DNA of 61,350 nt, taken from the NCBI GenBank assembly GCA_021781655.1, contig JAJXWJ010000012.1:1-61350 (forward strand), written 5' to 3'. Below are positions 42,384 to 52,382 of the stretch, piece after piece. This DNA is from Bacillota bacterium. Lineage in GTDB: Bacteria; Bacillota; Clostridia; Clostridiales; Clostridiaceae. The notes beneath the pieces are model-generated. The model ran no database searches and was not told the DNA's origin. It saw only the letters and a program-made list of their open reading frames with translations. Within the stretch, counting starts at the first letter, position 1. Each line of letters opens with the position of its first letter. The position numbers were made by a program, and so were the translations under genes.

Positions 42384-42541
42384 TGCCTCTATCCGCCCAA
42401 CGCAGAATAGCATCAGTTATGGCAGGTCTCCTGACTCACGGGTCTATCTCCTCTTACCTTCCCAGTTATTTGAGCCAGTGGTTAAGATTCGTCTCCGTCT
42501 ACAGTAGCGTGGGCTGTAATGGATTTTCACCATTTTCCCTA
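42384..42541 (-). promoter_or_regulatory. Cobalamin (adenosylcobalamin) riboswitch
   Basis: On the minus strand the order of conserved blocks is that of the cobalamin riboswitch: GGGAA…GGTGAAAATCC, ACAGCCC, CTACTGT…GACGGAGACGA, CCACTGG, GGGAAGG, and the B12 box CCCGTGAGTCAGGAGACCTGCC (cited as GTCAGGAGACCTGCC). It lies between cobT and hemA with a terminator directly downstream. High B12 should turn off hemA and the genes behind it. Confidence 0.95.
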
Positions 42542-42579
42542 TTAAACTCTAAAAAAAGAGTACCATAAAAGCTTTTTAT

Positions 42580-43638
42580 TTAATTAAGTGGTTTATACGG
42601 CTCAATATTAGCATCATTAAAAGTTCCCATTTCAACATAAGCATTTACTGCCATATCTATAATATTAAAAAAAAGTGCTGCTCCAGTTCCTTCCCCTAAT
42701 CTCATATCTAAGTTTAGGGTAGGTTCAAAGCCAAGAGCTTCCATAATTTTTTTACTTCCTGGTTCTGCAGAACTATGGGAAGGAAATATGTAATCTTTAG
42801 CTATTGGATTTATTTTAATTGCAACTAGTGCTGCAGTTGCCGAAATAAAACCATCTATAACAACAGGTATTTTATAATACGCTGAGCCTAAATAAACTCC
42901 TACTAGCCCTGCTATATCAAATCCTCCTACCTTAGAAAGCACATCTATTGGATCTTTACAATCTGGCTTATTTAATTCTATGCTCTTTTTAATAACATCA
43001 ATTTTATTTTTATAAGCAGCTTTCGAAAGTCCAGAGCCTACTCCAACCATTTTTTCAACTTCGCTACTTGTTAAAACAGCAGCCACAGCACTGCTTGTTG
43101 TAGTATTGCCTATACCCATTTCTCCAGTACCTAGCAAATTATAGCCTTTTTCTTTTAAATCTTTAACAATCTCAATACCAATCAATATTGCCTTTTCTGC
43201 TTCTTCTCTAGTCATTGCTGGACCCTTTAACATGTTAGAGGTTCCTTTTCTTATTTTTCTATTTATTATATCACTACACTGTATATCATCGTCAACACCA
43301 ATATCTACCACCGTAATGTCCGAAGAGGTGTGTTTTGAAAATACATTGATTCCAGTTATTCCTTTTAAAAAATTTTTAGTAACTGTAGCAGTTACACTTT
43401 TAGGGCAAGAACTTACACCCTCATCTGTAACACCATTATCAGCACACATTATAACAATAGTTCTCTTATCTACTTTAGGAATAGAGGTGTTTAATATTCC
43501 TCCAAGCCTCTTTACTATTTCTTCTAATTTTCCTAGACTTCCAAGAGGTTTTGTTAAATTATCTAGTCTATTTTGAATATCACAAACTACTTCTTCATTT
43601 ATTTTTTCAATGTTATTAATATAATGCTGCAGTTTCAT
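42580..43638 (-). CDS. cobT: Nicotinate-nucleotide-dimethylbenzimidazole phosphoribosyltransferase
   Basis: About 352 residues: LTKPLGSLGKLEEIVKRLGG near the N-terminus, IVIMCADNGVTDEGVSSCP near 60-78, GTGEMGIGNTTTSSAVAAVL near 165, and the catalytic Glu in DMRLGEGTGAALFF near 310. It activates the lower-ligand base as its ribotide. The start is ATG 43636-43638, 5 nt after GGAGG; the frame extends six codons to a GTG. It overlaps pduX by 23 bp and lies upstream of the riboswitch, so it is outside that attenuator's direct control. Confidence 0.94.
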   Translation of the reverse strand: MKLQHYINNIEKINEEVVCDIQNRLDNLTKPLGSLGKLEEIVKRLGGILNTSIPKVDKRTIVIMCADNGVTDEGVSSCPKSVTATVTKNFLKGITGINVFSKHTSSDITVVDIGVDDDIQCSDIINRKIRKGTSNMLKGPAMTREEAEKAILIGIEIVKDLKEKGYNLLGTGEMGIGNTTTSSAVAAVLTSSEVEKMVGVGSGLSKAAYKNKIDVIKKSIELNKPDCKDPIDVLSKVGGFDIAGLVGVYLGSAYYKIPVVIDGFISATAALVAIKINPIAKDYIFPSHSSAEPGSKKIMEALGFEPTLNLDMRLGEGTGAALFFNIIDMAVNAYVEMGTFNDANIEPYKPLN

Positions 43639-44497
43639 AGCTTCCTCCAAAATCACAATCTATGTATCTATTTATTTGCTCCTTATTTATAGTTTTGAGC
43701 TTATATATTTTATAGCCTTGTATATTTTTTATTTTATTTATAGCATTATTTAAACTTCTTTCATCATAGTAAACAATCGCAAGTACATCACCACTATGAG
43801 CTCCTATGACGCCTAAACCGCCTGTAGATTCCTTAACCTTTAGAACATATGGCAATATGCTGTAGGAAAGCCTATGTTGATTTCTAATAATGCTTTCAGT
43901 AGCTACTTTTGAAAGTGTTTCAATTGTATAATCATTTTTTAGACTAATAACTAAATCATCCACTGATTTTTGCATCGGCAAATTTTCATTATTAAACCTA
44001 ACTGTATTTATATTTCTAGTACCTTCAAAAACTAGTATATGAAATTCAAAATACCTTCCAATGTTATTTATAAGTAAACCCTCTTTATAATCAAAGGCAG
44101 TAAATTCATTAAAAATTATGCTATCTGTTGGCTCTATTTTTATGCATTCTTTAACAAGCTCTTCTTCAATAAAGCTTTTATTAAACAATTTTAATAAAGC
44201 ATAATAAACGCCACATAAATCTGCAGTACTGCTAGCAAAACCTTTTTCATGAGGAATACTTGATATTATTTTTATATCTAATTGTTTATCAAACTCTTTT
44301 AAATTCCAAGAAGCTAATATGTTACTTAAAAACCTTCTACTTTTAGGGTAATTATATTTATGTATAACCGCTTTACTTTCAAAAAGCTCAATTTTTGAAA
44401 AAAGGTTAACTGGATATGATAAAAGCACTTCTTTACCTTGAAACTTCCCTTGAACAATTTCCCCTATACTCCCTGGATAAAAAACCGTTGCTTCCAT
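43616..44497 (-). CDS. pduX: L-threonine kinase, PduX-like GHMP kinase
   Basis: 293 residues of the GHMP superfamily. The opening FYPGSIGEIVQGKFQGKEVL resembles PduX. The ATP-binding loop PHEKGFASSTADLCGVYYAL is near 87-106, and the C-terminal GGLGVIGAHSGDVLAIVYYD is motif 3. PduX makes L-threonine phosphate, the substrate of CobD. Overlap with cobT strengthens the assignment. Both lie ahead of the riboswitch and need their own promoter. Confidence 0.87.
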   Translation of the reverse strand: MEATVFYPGSIGEIVQGKFQGKEVLLSYPVNLFSKIELFESKAVIHKYNYPKSRRFLSNILASWNLKEFDKQLDIKIISSIPHEKGFASSTADLCGVYYALLKLFNKSFIEEELVKECIKIEPTDSIIFNEFTAFDYKEGLLINNIGRYFEFHILVFEGTRNINTVRFNNENLPMQKSVDDLVISLKNDYTIETLSKVATESIIRNQHRLSYSILPYVLKVKESTGGLGVIGAHSGDVLAIVYYDERSLNNAINKIKNIQGYKIYKLKTINKEQINRYIDCDFGGSYETAALY

Positions 44498-44630
44498 AAA
44501 AACTCCTTTAATTTACCTAAAAAGAAAATCATCATTTTTTAATCAATAATTATTTTCTCGTAATTATTATACTCTAGTATGTTTACTTATACAATCTTTT
44601 AGACTATAGATTGTGACATAGATAAAACAA

Positions 44631-44666
44631 AAGTTGAAAAGATGCATTTCTGCTTCCCTTCAACTT
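44631..44666 (-). terminator. Probable terminator of the glycosyltransferase gene
   Basis: AAGTTGAA and TTCAACTT arms enclose a 20-nt loop; the minus strand continues TTGTTTTATC. It lies 9 bp after the gene's stop. Confidence 0.6.
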
Positions 44667-44675
44667 TAAAATTTA

Positions 44676-45833
44676 TTAAACTAATTTTTCAACTAATTGC
44701 TGTAAATTGTATTGGTCACTGGAAAAATCATTGTTCATTATAAAATCTGTTATATTTTTCGCTGTGTTTTTGTCACAAAATTTCTTTTGAGCGTGCTTTA
44801 TTTCATTTAGCTTTTTAGCATCATCTTTAAGCAAATCTTCCATTACGCTATGTAAATTTCTAACTTTGTAACACACAACTCCAAGATTATTGCTTTCTGC
44901 AAAAGCTGGATTACCTTCTTCTTGACCAGGTAAACATCCTGTAATAACTAATGGAATATTGCAGGATACTACTTCCATCATAACATTTGGACTTCCTCTA
45001 GTAAATGCTATATCTGACTCAAGCATAAGTTCCTCAACGTTTTCAAGGAATCCATACACCTTAACCCTATCTCCATACTTTTCATTTAGAGATAATTCCA
45101 ATTTTTTTCTTAGAGCTTTATTTCTTCCGGCCACAATACTAACTGTGCAATTAAAATTATTTAAAAGTATTTGTGCAATTTTTTTCATATTTCCTACACC
45201 TTCACCGCCACTCATAATTAAGCATTTTAGTGGTTTATCAAGAGTGTAATCATTTTTACTCTCAAAAGATTGTTCTTCAAGTTCTCCATGAAATCTAGAG
45301 CGAACAGGAAAACCTAATACCTTTATCTTTTTTTCATCTACTCCATAGCTTATGCATTTTTCTTTAGCTTCTTTAGTTGGGCTTATTATATAATCCGCTC
45401 TATTATCAGCCCATAATGGAGTAATACTTACCAAGTCGGCTATTAAGGTGATAACCGGTATTCTAATCCTGTTTTTCTCTAAAATGTTTAATATAGAACC
45501 ATTAAAGTTTGGATGAACAGACAAAATTAAATCCGGATTTATCTTTCTAATTAATTTTAAAAACTTAACTTTTATTGTCATTTCAACTATCTCGTTAATT
45601 AATGAAGGCTTATTTGCAGAAATATCATAAATTATTTCCCACAAACCTTCCATGTTTCTTGTAATTGAGCCATAAGATTTACCAACCTTAATTAATGGCC
45701 TCCCGCCTAAAGAAAACCCATCAACAACATGAATATTAACACTATCAGGGAATTTTTCACATAAAGACTCTGTTATACTCTTATGACCATGACCCGTATG
45801 GTCAGAAGAAATTATTAATATATTATTTACCAT
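44676..45833 (-). CDS. GT28/MGDG-synthase-like glycosyltransferase
   Basis: About 385 residues in two halves. The N-terminal half is MGDG_synth-like (NILIISSDHTGHGHKSI, with LSVHPNFNGSILNIL near 110). The C-terminal GT28 half has KCLIMSGGEGVGNMKKIAQ near 205-223, VYGFLENVEELMLESDIAFT and a Pro-Gly-Gln-Glu loop (GCLPGQEEGN). The family includes processive diacylglycerol glucosyltransferases such as UgtP and MurG relatives. Acceptor and sugar cannot be read; a membrane glycolipid role is likely. The start is ATG 45831-45833 behind GGGG, not the frame start at 45851. Confidence 0.85.
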   Translation of the reverse strand: MVNNILIISSDHTGHGHKSITESLCEKFPDSVNIHVVDGFSLGGRPLIKVGKSYGSITRNMEGLWEIIYDISANKPSLINEIVEMTIKVKFLKLIRKINPDLILSVHPNFNGSILNILEKNRIRIPVITLIADLVSITPLWADNRADYIISPTKEAKEKCISYGVDEKKIKVLGFPVRSRFHGELEEQSFESKNDYTLDKPLKCLIMSGGEGVGNMKKIAQILLNNFNCTVSIVAGRNKALRKKLELSLNEKYGDRVKVYGFLENVEELMLESDIAFTRGSPNVMMEVVSCNIPLVITGCLPGQEEGNPAFAESNNLGVVCYKVRNLHSVMEDLLKDDAKKLNEIKHAQKKFCDKNTAKNITDFIMNNDFSSDQYNLQQLVEKLV

Positions 45834-46155
45834 GATATGCCCCTTTCGCAAGTCTTCCTTTCTTCTTAGTATTTTATTTTGTAGTTCTTTTATTATTTTG
45901 TAAATAAAAATAATATTTTATTCATTAGCAGAAAAAAATAACAATCCGTATGCTACAATATATAGTATATATTTTTATTTGAAAATTATCAACTTACACT
46001 TAATATAAATTATTTTGCTTTATATCCTTGTTGCTAATTTATTATTTTTTTGTTAGAATAATTCAGTATAAATTTATTAAATATTAAGAAAGTATTAATG
46101 ATTATGTATATATATATAGGATATAATAGTTAACGTACTTATAATATTTCTGATT

Positions 46156-46172
46156 ATTTACAATTTGTAAAT
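46156..46172. promoter_or_regulatory. Palindrome in the divergent glycosyltransferase/MFS intergenic region
   Basis: ATTTACAA-T-TTGTAAAT, a perfect 17-bp palindrome, lies 27 bp before the MFS start codon and is a candidate operator. The 365-bp region (45834-46198) is very AT-rich, with TATAAT-like -10 candidates at 46122-46127 and 46140-46145 but no convincing -35. Nothing else is supported there. Confidence 0.4.
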
Positions 46173-46198
46173 TTTTTGTTAAGGAGCTGCATAATACA

Positions 46199-47599
46199 AT
46201 GAAATTAAGCAAATTTAAAATGATATACACCATTTCTGTATTTATAGCTCTTGCAGCTTTTGACAATATAGTAATCGGTTTATTCCCTCCACTTTTCCCA
46301 TATATTGCTCATAGTCTTAAGCTACCAGATGCAGTACTTGGTATAATTTCTGGTATGAACATTTTTGTAACATGCATATCGGCCATTTTTTGGGGATACT
46401 TTGCTGGCAAATTTGATAGAAAAAAACTTATTATAGCTGGTACCATTATTTGGTCTTTATCTGTATTATTTACAGCCTTAAGCAATTCTTTTTTAGAACT
46501 GTTTATTTTTCAATTTCTAACTGGCATTGGTCTTGGATGCATTTCATCTATTGGTTACAGCATACTTTCAGACTACATCCATCACAGTAGAAGAGGTTTA
46601 GTACTCAGTTTATGGGGAATGTCTCAGGGCCTTGGCGGAATTATTGGTGCTCTTATGGCCTCTTTATTAGGAGGTTCTGCAAATTGGAGACATCCTTTTT
46701 TACTTGTTAGCTTTATCGGTTTTCTTCTAATTTTCTTTTATATTTTTGTAGAAGTGCCTTCTGTGGGTAGCTCCGACCCTGAATTAACAGATTTGATTAA
46801 GGAAGGTTATCAGTACAATTACAATATAGAATTTAATCATATTTTTGAAATAGTATCAAAAAGAAATAACATATTATTGTTTTTCCAAGCATTTTTCTTA
46901 AATATGTCAACTGGTGTACTTATATTTTTACCACTACTTTATAAAACCAAAATAATGAACATAGGATATGACACAAATACCGCTCTTATAGCTTCTGGTT
47001 TTATGTATGGAATTTTTCAGTTAGGTGGTTTAACCTCTGCATTTTTCGGACATTTAGGCGATAAGCTTCAAGAAAAAACTTACAAGGCAAGGCCAATTAT
47101 AACTTCATTTTTTGTATTTATTACTATGCCCTTATATTTAGCTATGTTTTTTGTTCCTATGACAGGCTTAAAACTATCAACCTCTGGGAATTCACTAATT
47201 GTAATACTAAATATTATTTCCCAAATTTTCACCAATCCTTATATTACGATTATATTCATATTAGCCTTTTTTGCAAGTGCTACACAATCTGCAAATACTC
47301 CAAACTGGTTGGCACTTATAACTGAAACTAACTTACCAGAACATAGGTCAACTGCTTTTAGTGTAGCTAATTTTGCTAATGGTATCGGAAGAAGTGTTGG
47401 AAATTTTGCTTTCAGTGGAATAGTGGCCTTTATTTCTTTACATTCAAAGGCTTCAAATAGTTACATAGTTGCAATGTCCATATTTCAAGTCTTCCTAGTA
47501 CCTTCAGCCCTATGCTATATTTTAATGACTAGAAACATAACAAAGGATGTTAGGGAATTAAAAACTATTTTAAGCGAAAGAGCTAAAAATGCTAAATAA
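46199..47599 (+). CDS. Major facilitator superfamily transporter
   Basis: A 466-residue membrane protein with about 12 helices. The loop 2-3 MFS signature GYFAGKFDRKKLIIAG is near 67-82, LTGIGLGCISSIGYSILSDY is in helix 4, and the second-half loop is GHLGDKLQE. N and C termini are cytoplasmic by the positive-inside rule. Substrate unknown. It is the one large plus-strand gene of the window, divergent from the glycosyltransferase. AAGGAG lies 12 nt before the ATG, slightly far, but no better start is available. Confidence 0.88.
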   Translation: MKLSKFKMIYTISVFIALAAFDNIVIGLFPPLFPYIAHSLKLPDAVLGIISGMNIFVTCISAIFWGYFAGKFDRKKLIIAGTIIWSLSVLFTALSNSFLELFIFQFLTGIGLGCISSIGYSILSDYIHHSRRGLVLSLWGMSQGLGGIIGALMASLLGGSANWRHPFLLVSFIGFLLIFFYIFVEVPSVGSSDPELTDLIKEGYQYNYNIEFNHIFEIVSKRNNILLFFQAFFLNMSTGVLIFLPLLYKTKIMNIGYDTNTALIASGFMYGIFQLGGLTSAFFGHLGDKLQEKTYKARPIITSFFVFITMPLYLAMFFVPMTGLKLSTSGNSLIVILNIISQIFTNPYITIIFILAFFASATQSANTPNWLALITETNLPEHRSTAFSVANFANGIGRSVGNFAFSGIVAFISLHSKASNSYIVAMSIFQVFLVPSALCYILMTRNITKDVRELKTILSERAKNAK

Positions 47600-47600
47600 A

Positions 47601-47639
47601 AAATAGGTGACAGAATAATTTATTTTCTGCCACCTATTT
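47601..47639. terminator. Bidirectional terminator between the MFS and cysK genes
   Basis: AAATAGGTG(A)CAGA pairs with TCTG(C)CACCTATTT; A and T runs flank it on both sides. It serves the convergent MFS (plus) and cysK (minus) genes. Confidence 0.8.
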
Positions 47640-47642
47640 CTT

Positions 47643-48578
47643 TTATTCTTCTGAAAACAAAGTAGTTGATAAGTATCTTTCACCTGTATCTGGTAATAAT
47701 ACAACAATCTTTTTACCCTTATTTTCTGGTCTTCTTGCTATTTCCGTTGCTGCAAAAGTAGCTGCTCCTGATGAGATTCCTACTAAAAGTCCTTCACTCT
47801 TTGCAAGCTCCTTAGCAGTAGCAAAGGCTTCTTCATTTTTAACCTTAAATATTTCATCTACTACATCTATGTTAAATATATCTGGGACAAAACCTGCTCC
47901 CAAACCTTGTATTTTGTGAGGACCAGCTTTTCCACCTGAAAGCACTGGAGAATCAAATGGTTCAACTGCTACTATTTTAATGTTTGGATTTTTCTTTTTT
48001 AAAGCTTCTCCAACTCCAGTTATTGTACCACCTGTTCCAACTCCTCCAACAAATATGTCTACTTCTCCATCAGTATCTCTCCATATTTCCTCTGCAGTAG
48101 TCCTTCTATGAATTTCTGGGTTACTAGGATTTTTAAATTGCTGTGGTACAAAAGAATTTGGCGTTTCTTTTGAAAGTTCTTCTGCTTTCTTTATTGCACC
48201 CTTCATTCCTTCTGCACCAGGAGTTAATATTAATTCAGCTCCTAAAGCTTTTAATAAATTTCTTCTTTCAACACTCATTGTTTCTGGCATTGTAAGTATT
48301 AATCTATAACCTTTAGATGCTGCAACAAAAGCAAGACCTATTCCTGTATTGCCGCTAGTTGGCTCTATTATTACTGTATCTTTATTTATTATTCCTTTAT
48401 CTTCTGCATCCTTAATCATAGCGTATCCGATTCTATCTTTAACACTTCCAGCTGGGTTGAAATATTCAAGCTTAACGATAACTTCTGCATCTAAACCCTT
48501 CTTTGAATTGTAATTTGAAAGTTCCAATAAAGGTGTATTTCCTATTAAATCAACTAATTTTTTTGCTATCTTTTTCAT
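47643..48578 (-). CDS. cysK: Cysteine synthase A (O-acetylserine sulfhydrylase)
   Basis: 311 residues, PLP fold type II. The Schiff-base Lys is in [16 protein letters not shown] near 42, the substrate loop is [13 protein letters not shown] near 67, and the phosphate-binding loop is [14 protein letters not shown] near 176. It makes cysteine from O-acetylserine and sulfide. The start is ATG 48576-48578, 7 nt after GGAGGT. Sulfide could come from the AsrABC reductase encoded at 55-58 kb. Confidence 0.95.
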   Translation of the reverse strand: MKKIAKKLVDLIGNTPLLELSNYNSKKGLDAEVIVKLEYFNPAGSVKDRIGYAMIKDAEDKGIINKDTVIIEPTSGNTGIGLAFVAASKGYRLILTMPETMSVERRNLLKALGAELILTPGAEGMKGAIKKAEELSKETPNSFVPQQFKNPSNPEIHRRTTAEEIWRDTDGEVDIFVGGVGTGGTITGVGEALKKKNPNIKIVAVEPFDSPVLSGGKAGPHKIQGLGAGFVPDIFNIDVVDEIFKVKNEEAFATAKELAKSEGLLVGISSGAATFAATEIARRPENKGKKIVVLLPDTGERYLSTTLFSEE

Positions 48579-48622
48579 AATCATTACCTCCGTTTTTTAA
48601 TTCCTACATTTCCTATATGTTT

Positions 48623-48651
48623 AATATAGCACTTTGTTTTTATTTTGTCTA
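48623..48651 (-). promoter_or_regulatory. Probable cysK promoter
   Basis: TAGACA (48646-48651) and TATATT (48623-48628) are separated by 17 bp on the minus strand, about 45 bp before the start codon. Confidence 0.5.
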
Positions 48652-48750
48652 TAGTATTTTTATATTTTTTCTAATCATTCCAAAAATATATGTAGCTTTA
48701 TTATTAGTAGTACCCAAAAAATGAAAATAAATAGGTGTGCTTATAATTTT

Positions 48751-48779
48751 GATGGGGCTGACTCTTTGAGCGCCCCATC
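48751..48779 (-). terminator. GC-rich hairpin downstream of hcp
   Basis: A perfect 8-bp stem GATGGGGC/GCCCCATC stands in otherwise AT-rich DNA 34 bp after the hcp stop. Only a short AAAATTATA follows on the minus strand, so it is a weak terminator or an mRNA 3'-end stabiliser. Confidence 0.5.
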
Positions 48780-48812
48780 TTGAATCAACATTGACCTATT
48801 TTAAAATTTTAC

Positions 48813-50450
48813 TTATCCTAATATTTCTTTCAAATCTTCATCAGGTGTGCTTATTGGTTTAATATCAAAGTTATCAACTAAATATTTTAATACGTTTGGA
48901 CTCAAAAATGCTGGTAAGCTTGGTCCAAGATATATTCCTTTTACACCTAAGGAAAGTAGTGCAAGTAGGTCTGCCACAGCTTTTTGCTCATACCAAGATA
49001 TTATTAAAGATAATGGTAAATCATTTATTCCGCACCCAAAGGCATCTGCTAATGCTAGAGCTATTCTTACTGCCGAATATGCATCATTACATTGACCTAC
49101 ATCTAATAATCTTGGAAGACCAGCAACCTCTCCAAATTCTAGCTTGTTGAAACGATATTTTCCGCAAGCTAAAGTTAATATTATAGCATCTTTTGGTACT
49201 TTTTCTGCAAATTCTGTATAGTAGTTTCTTCCTGGCTTAGCTCCGTCACATCCTCCTATTAAAAAGAAATGTTTAACTTGTCCATTCTTTACTGCATTTA
49301 TTATCGCCTCAGCATTGCTTAAAGTGGCTTTATGTCCAAAACCTACAAGTATTTCTTTTACTTCATCGTCTTCTTCATATCCTCCAAGTTCCAATGCTTT
49401 TTCTATTATTTCAGAAAAATCTTTATTACCATTTTCATCCTTATCTATATGCTTAATCTCATCAAAGCCTACAACACTTGTTGTGAATATCCTGTCTTTA
49501 TAAGAATCTCGTGGTTTCATTAGACAGTTAGTAGTCATTAAAATGCAACCAGGGATACTATCAAATTCTTTTTGTTGATTTTGCCATGCACTTCCAAAGT
49601 TACCTACTAAATGCGAATATTTATTTAACTCAGGGTATCCATGAGCTGGTAACATTTCTCCATGAGTGTATATATTTATGCCTTTTCCTTCTGTTTGGTC
49701 AAGAAGCATCTGTAGATCTCTAAAATCATGCCCAGATACTACTATAAAAGGACCTTTCTTTATATTAACATTTACTTTTGTTGGCGTTGGAGAATTATAT
49801 TTTTCATTATTAGCTTTATCTAAAACCTCCATAACCTTAACGCTCATTTTCCCTGCCTTCATAAGACATCCAATAAGCTCCTCAAGCTTTAAGCTATCAT
49901 CCGTCATACTTGAAAGCGCTTTAAAATAAAAATCATCTACCTCATCGCTATTATAATTTATAAATCTAGCTTGATGAGAATACGCTGCTATACCTTTTAA
50001 CCCATACTTTAATGTTTCTCTTACAGACCTTATGTCACCATCTAATTGTTCATCGTACATAATTCCTGCTCCTTTTGCATCTAAAAGCATTTCCTCTTTT
50101 GTACTACTTAAATTATAAAGTGCTTCTTCATTTTTCACATCAGCATTAACCTTTTCTCTCAATACTTCTTTTATTTGTTGTGATTTTTTTAATGCCTTTA
50201 AATGATCCTCTGAATTAAAATTTACATTGGTTAATGTCATAAATAAACTATCTTCTACAAATTTAACTACTTCTTTATCAATTTTTTCACCTTTTTCTAT
50301 CAATTTATTTGCATAAATCGATATACCTTTTAATTGATATATAAGTAAATCCTGCAGTGCTGCTATTTCCGGAGTTTTTCCGCAAACTCCTCCTTTAGTA
50401 CAACCCTTTCCAAATGCTGTTTGTTCACATTGATAGCAAAACATTTCCAT
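48813..50450 (-). CDS. hcp: Hydroxylamine reductase (hybrid-cluster protein)
   Basis: 545 residues. The N-terminal Cys set MFCYQCEQT…GKGC…GGVC (positions 5, 8, 17, 23) binds the 4Fe-4S cluster. The hybrid-cluster ligands lie in later blocks such as VSGHDF and THGEMLPAHGYPEL, CILMTTNCLMKP, GGCDGA and TLACGKYRFN. It reduces hydroxylamine or NO-derived species during nitrosative stress. Length matches the group. GGAGGGG precedes the ATG. No hcr reductase gene is adjacent and I see no CRP/FNR-type palindrome before it. Confidence 0.95.
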   Translation of the reverse strand: MEMFCYQCEQTAFGKGCTKGGVCGKTPEIAALQDLLIYQLKGISIYANKLIEKGEKIDKEVVKFVEDSLFMTLTNVNFNSEDHLKALKKSQQIKEVLREKVNADVKNEEALYNLSSTKEEMLLDAKGAGIMYDEQLDGDIRSVRETLKYGLKGIAAYSHQARFINYNSDEVDDFYFKALSSMTDDSLKLEELIGCLMKAGKMSVKVMEVLDKANNEKYNSPTPTKVNVNIKKGPFIVVSGHDFRDLQMLLDQTEGKGINIYTHGEMLPAHGYPELNKYSHLVGNFGSAWQNQQKEFDSIPGCILMTTNCLMKPRDSYKDRIFTTSVVGFDEIKHIDKDENGNKDFSEIIEKALELGGYEEDDEVKEILVGFGHKATLSNAEAIINAVKNGQVKHFFLIGGCDGAKPGRNYYTEFAEKVPKDAIILTLACGKYRFNKLEFGEVAGLPRLLDVGQCNDAYSAVRIALALADAFGCGINDLPLSLIISWYEQKAVADLLALLSLGVKGIYLGPSLPAFLSPNVLKYLVDNFDIKPISTPDEDLKEILG

Positions 50451-50618
50451 ATGTACCCCTCCAATTATTCAGAATATTAAAATTTTATACAATTTAAGTA
50501 TATAACATCCGACAAAATATAGCAACATTTAGTAAAATTATTTATGAATATTTAATATAAAACAATTCTAAGTAAAATTTTTAGATATATTTAGAACAAA
50601 TTTTTTAATAAGTTATAA

Positions 50619-50648
50619 AAAAAACATCAGCAAAAGCTGATGTTTTTT
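50619..50648 (-). terminator. Intrinsic terminator of the ACT/UPF0210 pair
   Basis: CATCAGC-AAAA-GCTGATG flanked by A6 and T6; it lies directly at the stop of the UPF0210 gene. Confidence 0.85.
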
Positions 50649-50649
50649 G

Positions 50650-52008
50650 TTAATTTTTAAAACTATGAACTGGTGCTGGTATTCTTCCGCCTCTTTCAGC
50701 AAAATCAAAACTAGAAAATTTGCTTACTGCCATAATTGGTGCCTCTCCAAATAGGCCACCAAATTCAACTCTATCCCCTACAGTTTTACCAATTACAGGA
50801 ATCAATCTAACCGCTGTTGTCTTATTATTAATTACTCCAATAGCTGCTTCATCAGCAATAATAGCTGAAATAGTAGAATCTGGAGTATCTCCTGGTATTG
50901 CTATCATATCAAGTCCAACTGAGCATACACAAGTCATTGCTTCAAGCTTTTCAAGGTTTATAGCCCCAATATCTGCTGCTCTAATCATACCTTCATCTTC
51001 ACTTACTGGAATAAAAGCACCACTTAAGCCTCCAACATTTGAAGAAGCCATAATACCACCTTTTTTAACTGCATCATTTAAAAGTGCTAAAGCCGCAGTA
51101 GTACCAGGACATCCACATGCCTCAAGACCCATCTCTTCTAAAATTCTAGCAACGCTGTCTCCCACAGCTGGAGTAGGAGCTAAAGATAAATCTACTATTC
51201 CAAAGGGAACATTTAATCTTCTTGCTGCTTCATTTGCAACTAATTGACCTGCTCTTGTAATCTTAAAGGCAGTCTTTTTAATAGTTTCAGCAACCACATC
51301 AAATCTTTCTCCTCTAACGTTTTCTAAGGCAGATTTAACAACTCCTGGTCCACTTACACCTACATTTATTACGCATTCAGCTTCTCCACCTCCATGGAAA
51401 GCACCTGCCATAAATGGATTATCTTCAACAGCATTAGCAAATACAACTAGCTTTGCAGCTCCAAAACAGTTGTTATCCTTTGTAAGGTATGCTGTCTGTT
51501 TTATTATTCTTCCCATATCTCTTACTGCATCCATATTTATTCCTGCTTTTGAAGTACCAATATTAACAGATGAACAAACTCTTTCTGTTACTGACAAAGC
51601 CTCTGGAATGGATTCTATAAGGATTTTATCACCTTTTGTATAACCTTTATGAACAAGAGCGGAGAAACCGCCTAATATATTAACACCTACTGCTGCTGCA
51701 GCTTTATCTAATATCTTTGCATATTCTACATAACTAGTATCACTGCTGCTTTGTGCAACTATTGAAATTGGAGTTACAGATAACCTTTTATTTATAATAG
51801 GAATTCCATATTCTAATTCTATCTGTTCACCAACTTTAACTAAATTTTCAGCATATCTAGTTATTTTATCATAAATTTTTTGTCTAGATTTATTTCCATC
51901 ACTATCACAGCAGTCAAGAAGAGAAATTCCCATTGTAATTGTTCTAATATCTAGGTTTTCTTTTTCAATCATATTGATTGTTTCTATAATCTTATTGTTA
52001 TTTATCAT
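50650..52008 (-). CDS. PFL-family (DUF711/UPF0210) protein
   Basis: 452 residues of the UPF0210 family, glycine-rich throughout ([15 protein letters not shown] near 117, [20 protein letters not shown] near 213, [13 protein letters not shown] near 300, [19 protein letters not shown] near 326). Structures of relatives show a pyruvate-formate-lyase-like barrel but no demonstrated reaction known to me. The gene follows the ACT-domain gene by 18 bp, the usual conserved pairing. Both lie behind a glycine riboswitch, which points to glycine or one-carbon metabolism. Confidence 0.88.
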   Translation of the reverse strand: MINNNKIIETINMIEKENLDIRTITMGISLLDCCDSDGNKSRQKIYDKITRYAENLVKVGEQIELEYGIPIINKRLSVTPISIVAQSSSDTSYVEYAKILDKAAAAVGVNILGGFSALVHKGYTKGDKILIESIPEALSVTERVCSSVNIGTSKAGINMDAVRDMGRIIKQTAYLTKDNNCFGAAKLVVFANAVEDNPFMAGAFHGGGEAECVINVGVSGPGVVKSALENVRGERFDVVAETIKKTAFKITRAGQLVANEAARRLNVPFGIVDLSLAPTPAVGDSVARILEEMGLEACGCPGTTAALALLNDAVKKGGIMASSNVGGLSGAFIPVSEDEGMIRAADIGAINLEKLEAMTCVCSVGLDMIAIPGDTPDSTISAIIADEAAIGVINNKTTAVRLIPVIGKTVGDRVEFGGLFGEAPIMAVSKFSSFDFAERGGRIPAPVHSFKN

Positions 52009-52026
52009 TTTTTCAACTCCTATATT

Positions 52027-52296
52027 TTATACTTCATGCATGCTTTTAAATATATCTTCATGTTGAATTTTAATAGACACTTCTAGCTCTTTAGCCTTTT
52101 GCTCTAAAGCATCCTTTATCGATTTAAAATCCTTTTTAGATTTTTCGATATCTACAAACATTATCATTGTAAAATAACCTTGCAATAATGTTTGATTTAT
52201 ATCCATAACATTTATATTATTGTCAGAAAGTACAGAGGTAACTCCTTGAATAATACCAACCTTATCTTTACCAATTACAGTTACAACAGCCTTCAT
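52027..52296 (-). CDS. ACT-domain protein (UPF0237)
   Basis: 89 residues consisting of one ACT domain (KAVVTVIGKDKVGIIQGVTS, then NINVMDINQTLLQGYFTMIM). Such domains bind amino acids and resemble the GcvR N-terminus. It is probably the ligand-sensing partner of the UPF0210 protein encoded 18 bp downstream. A glycine riboswitch and terminator are placed in its leader. Confidence 0.92.
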   Translation of the reverse strand: MKAVVTVIGKDKVGIIQGVTSVLSDNNINVMDINQTLLQGYFTMIMFVDIEKSKKDFKSIKDALEQKAKELEVSIKIQHEDIFKSMHEV

Positions 52297-52382
52297 AATT
52301 AAATAGCCCCCTTATTTTTTTATTACTTTAATATTATTTTTAATAATTTTATTTTTACTCCTAAGATATATAAAAAATAAAA

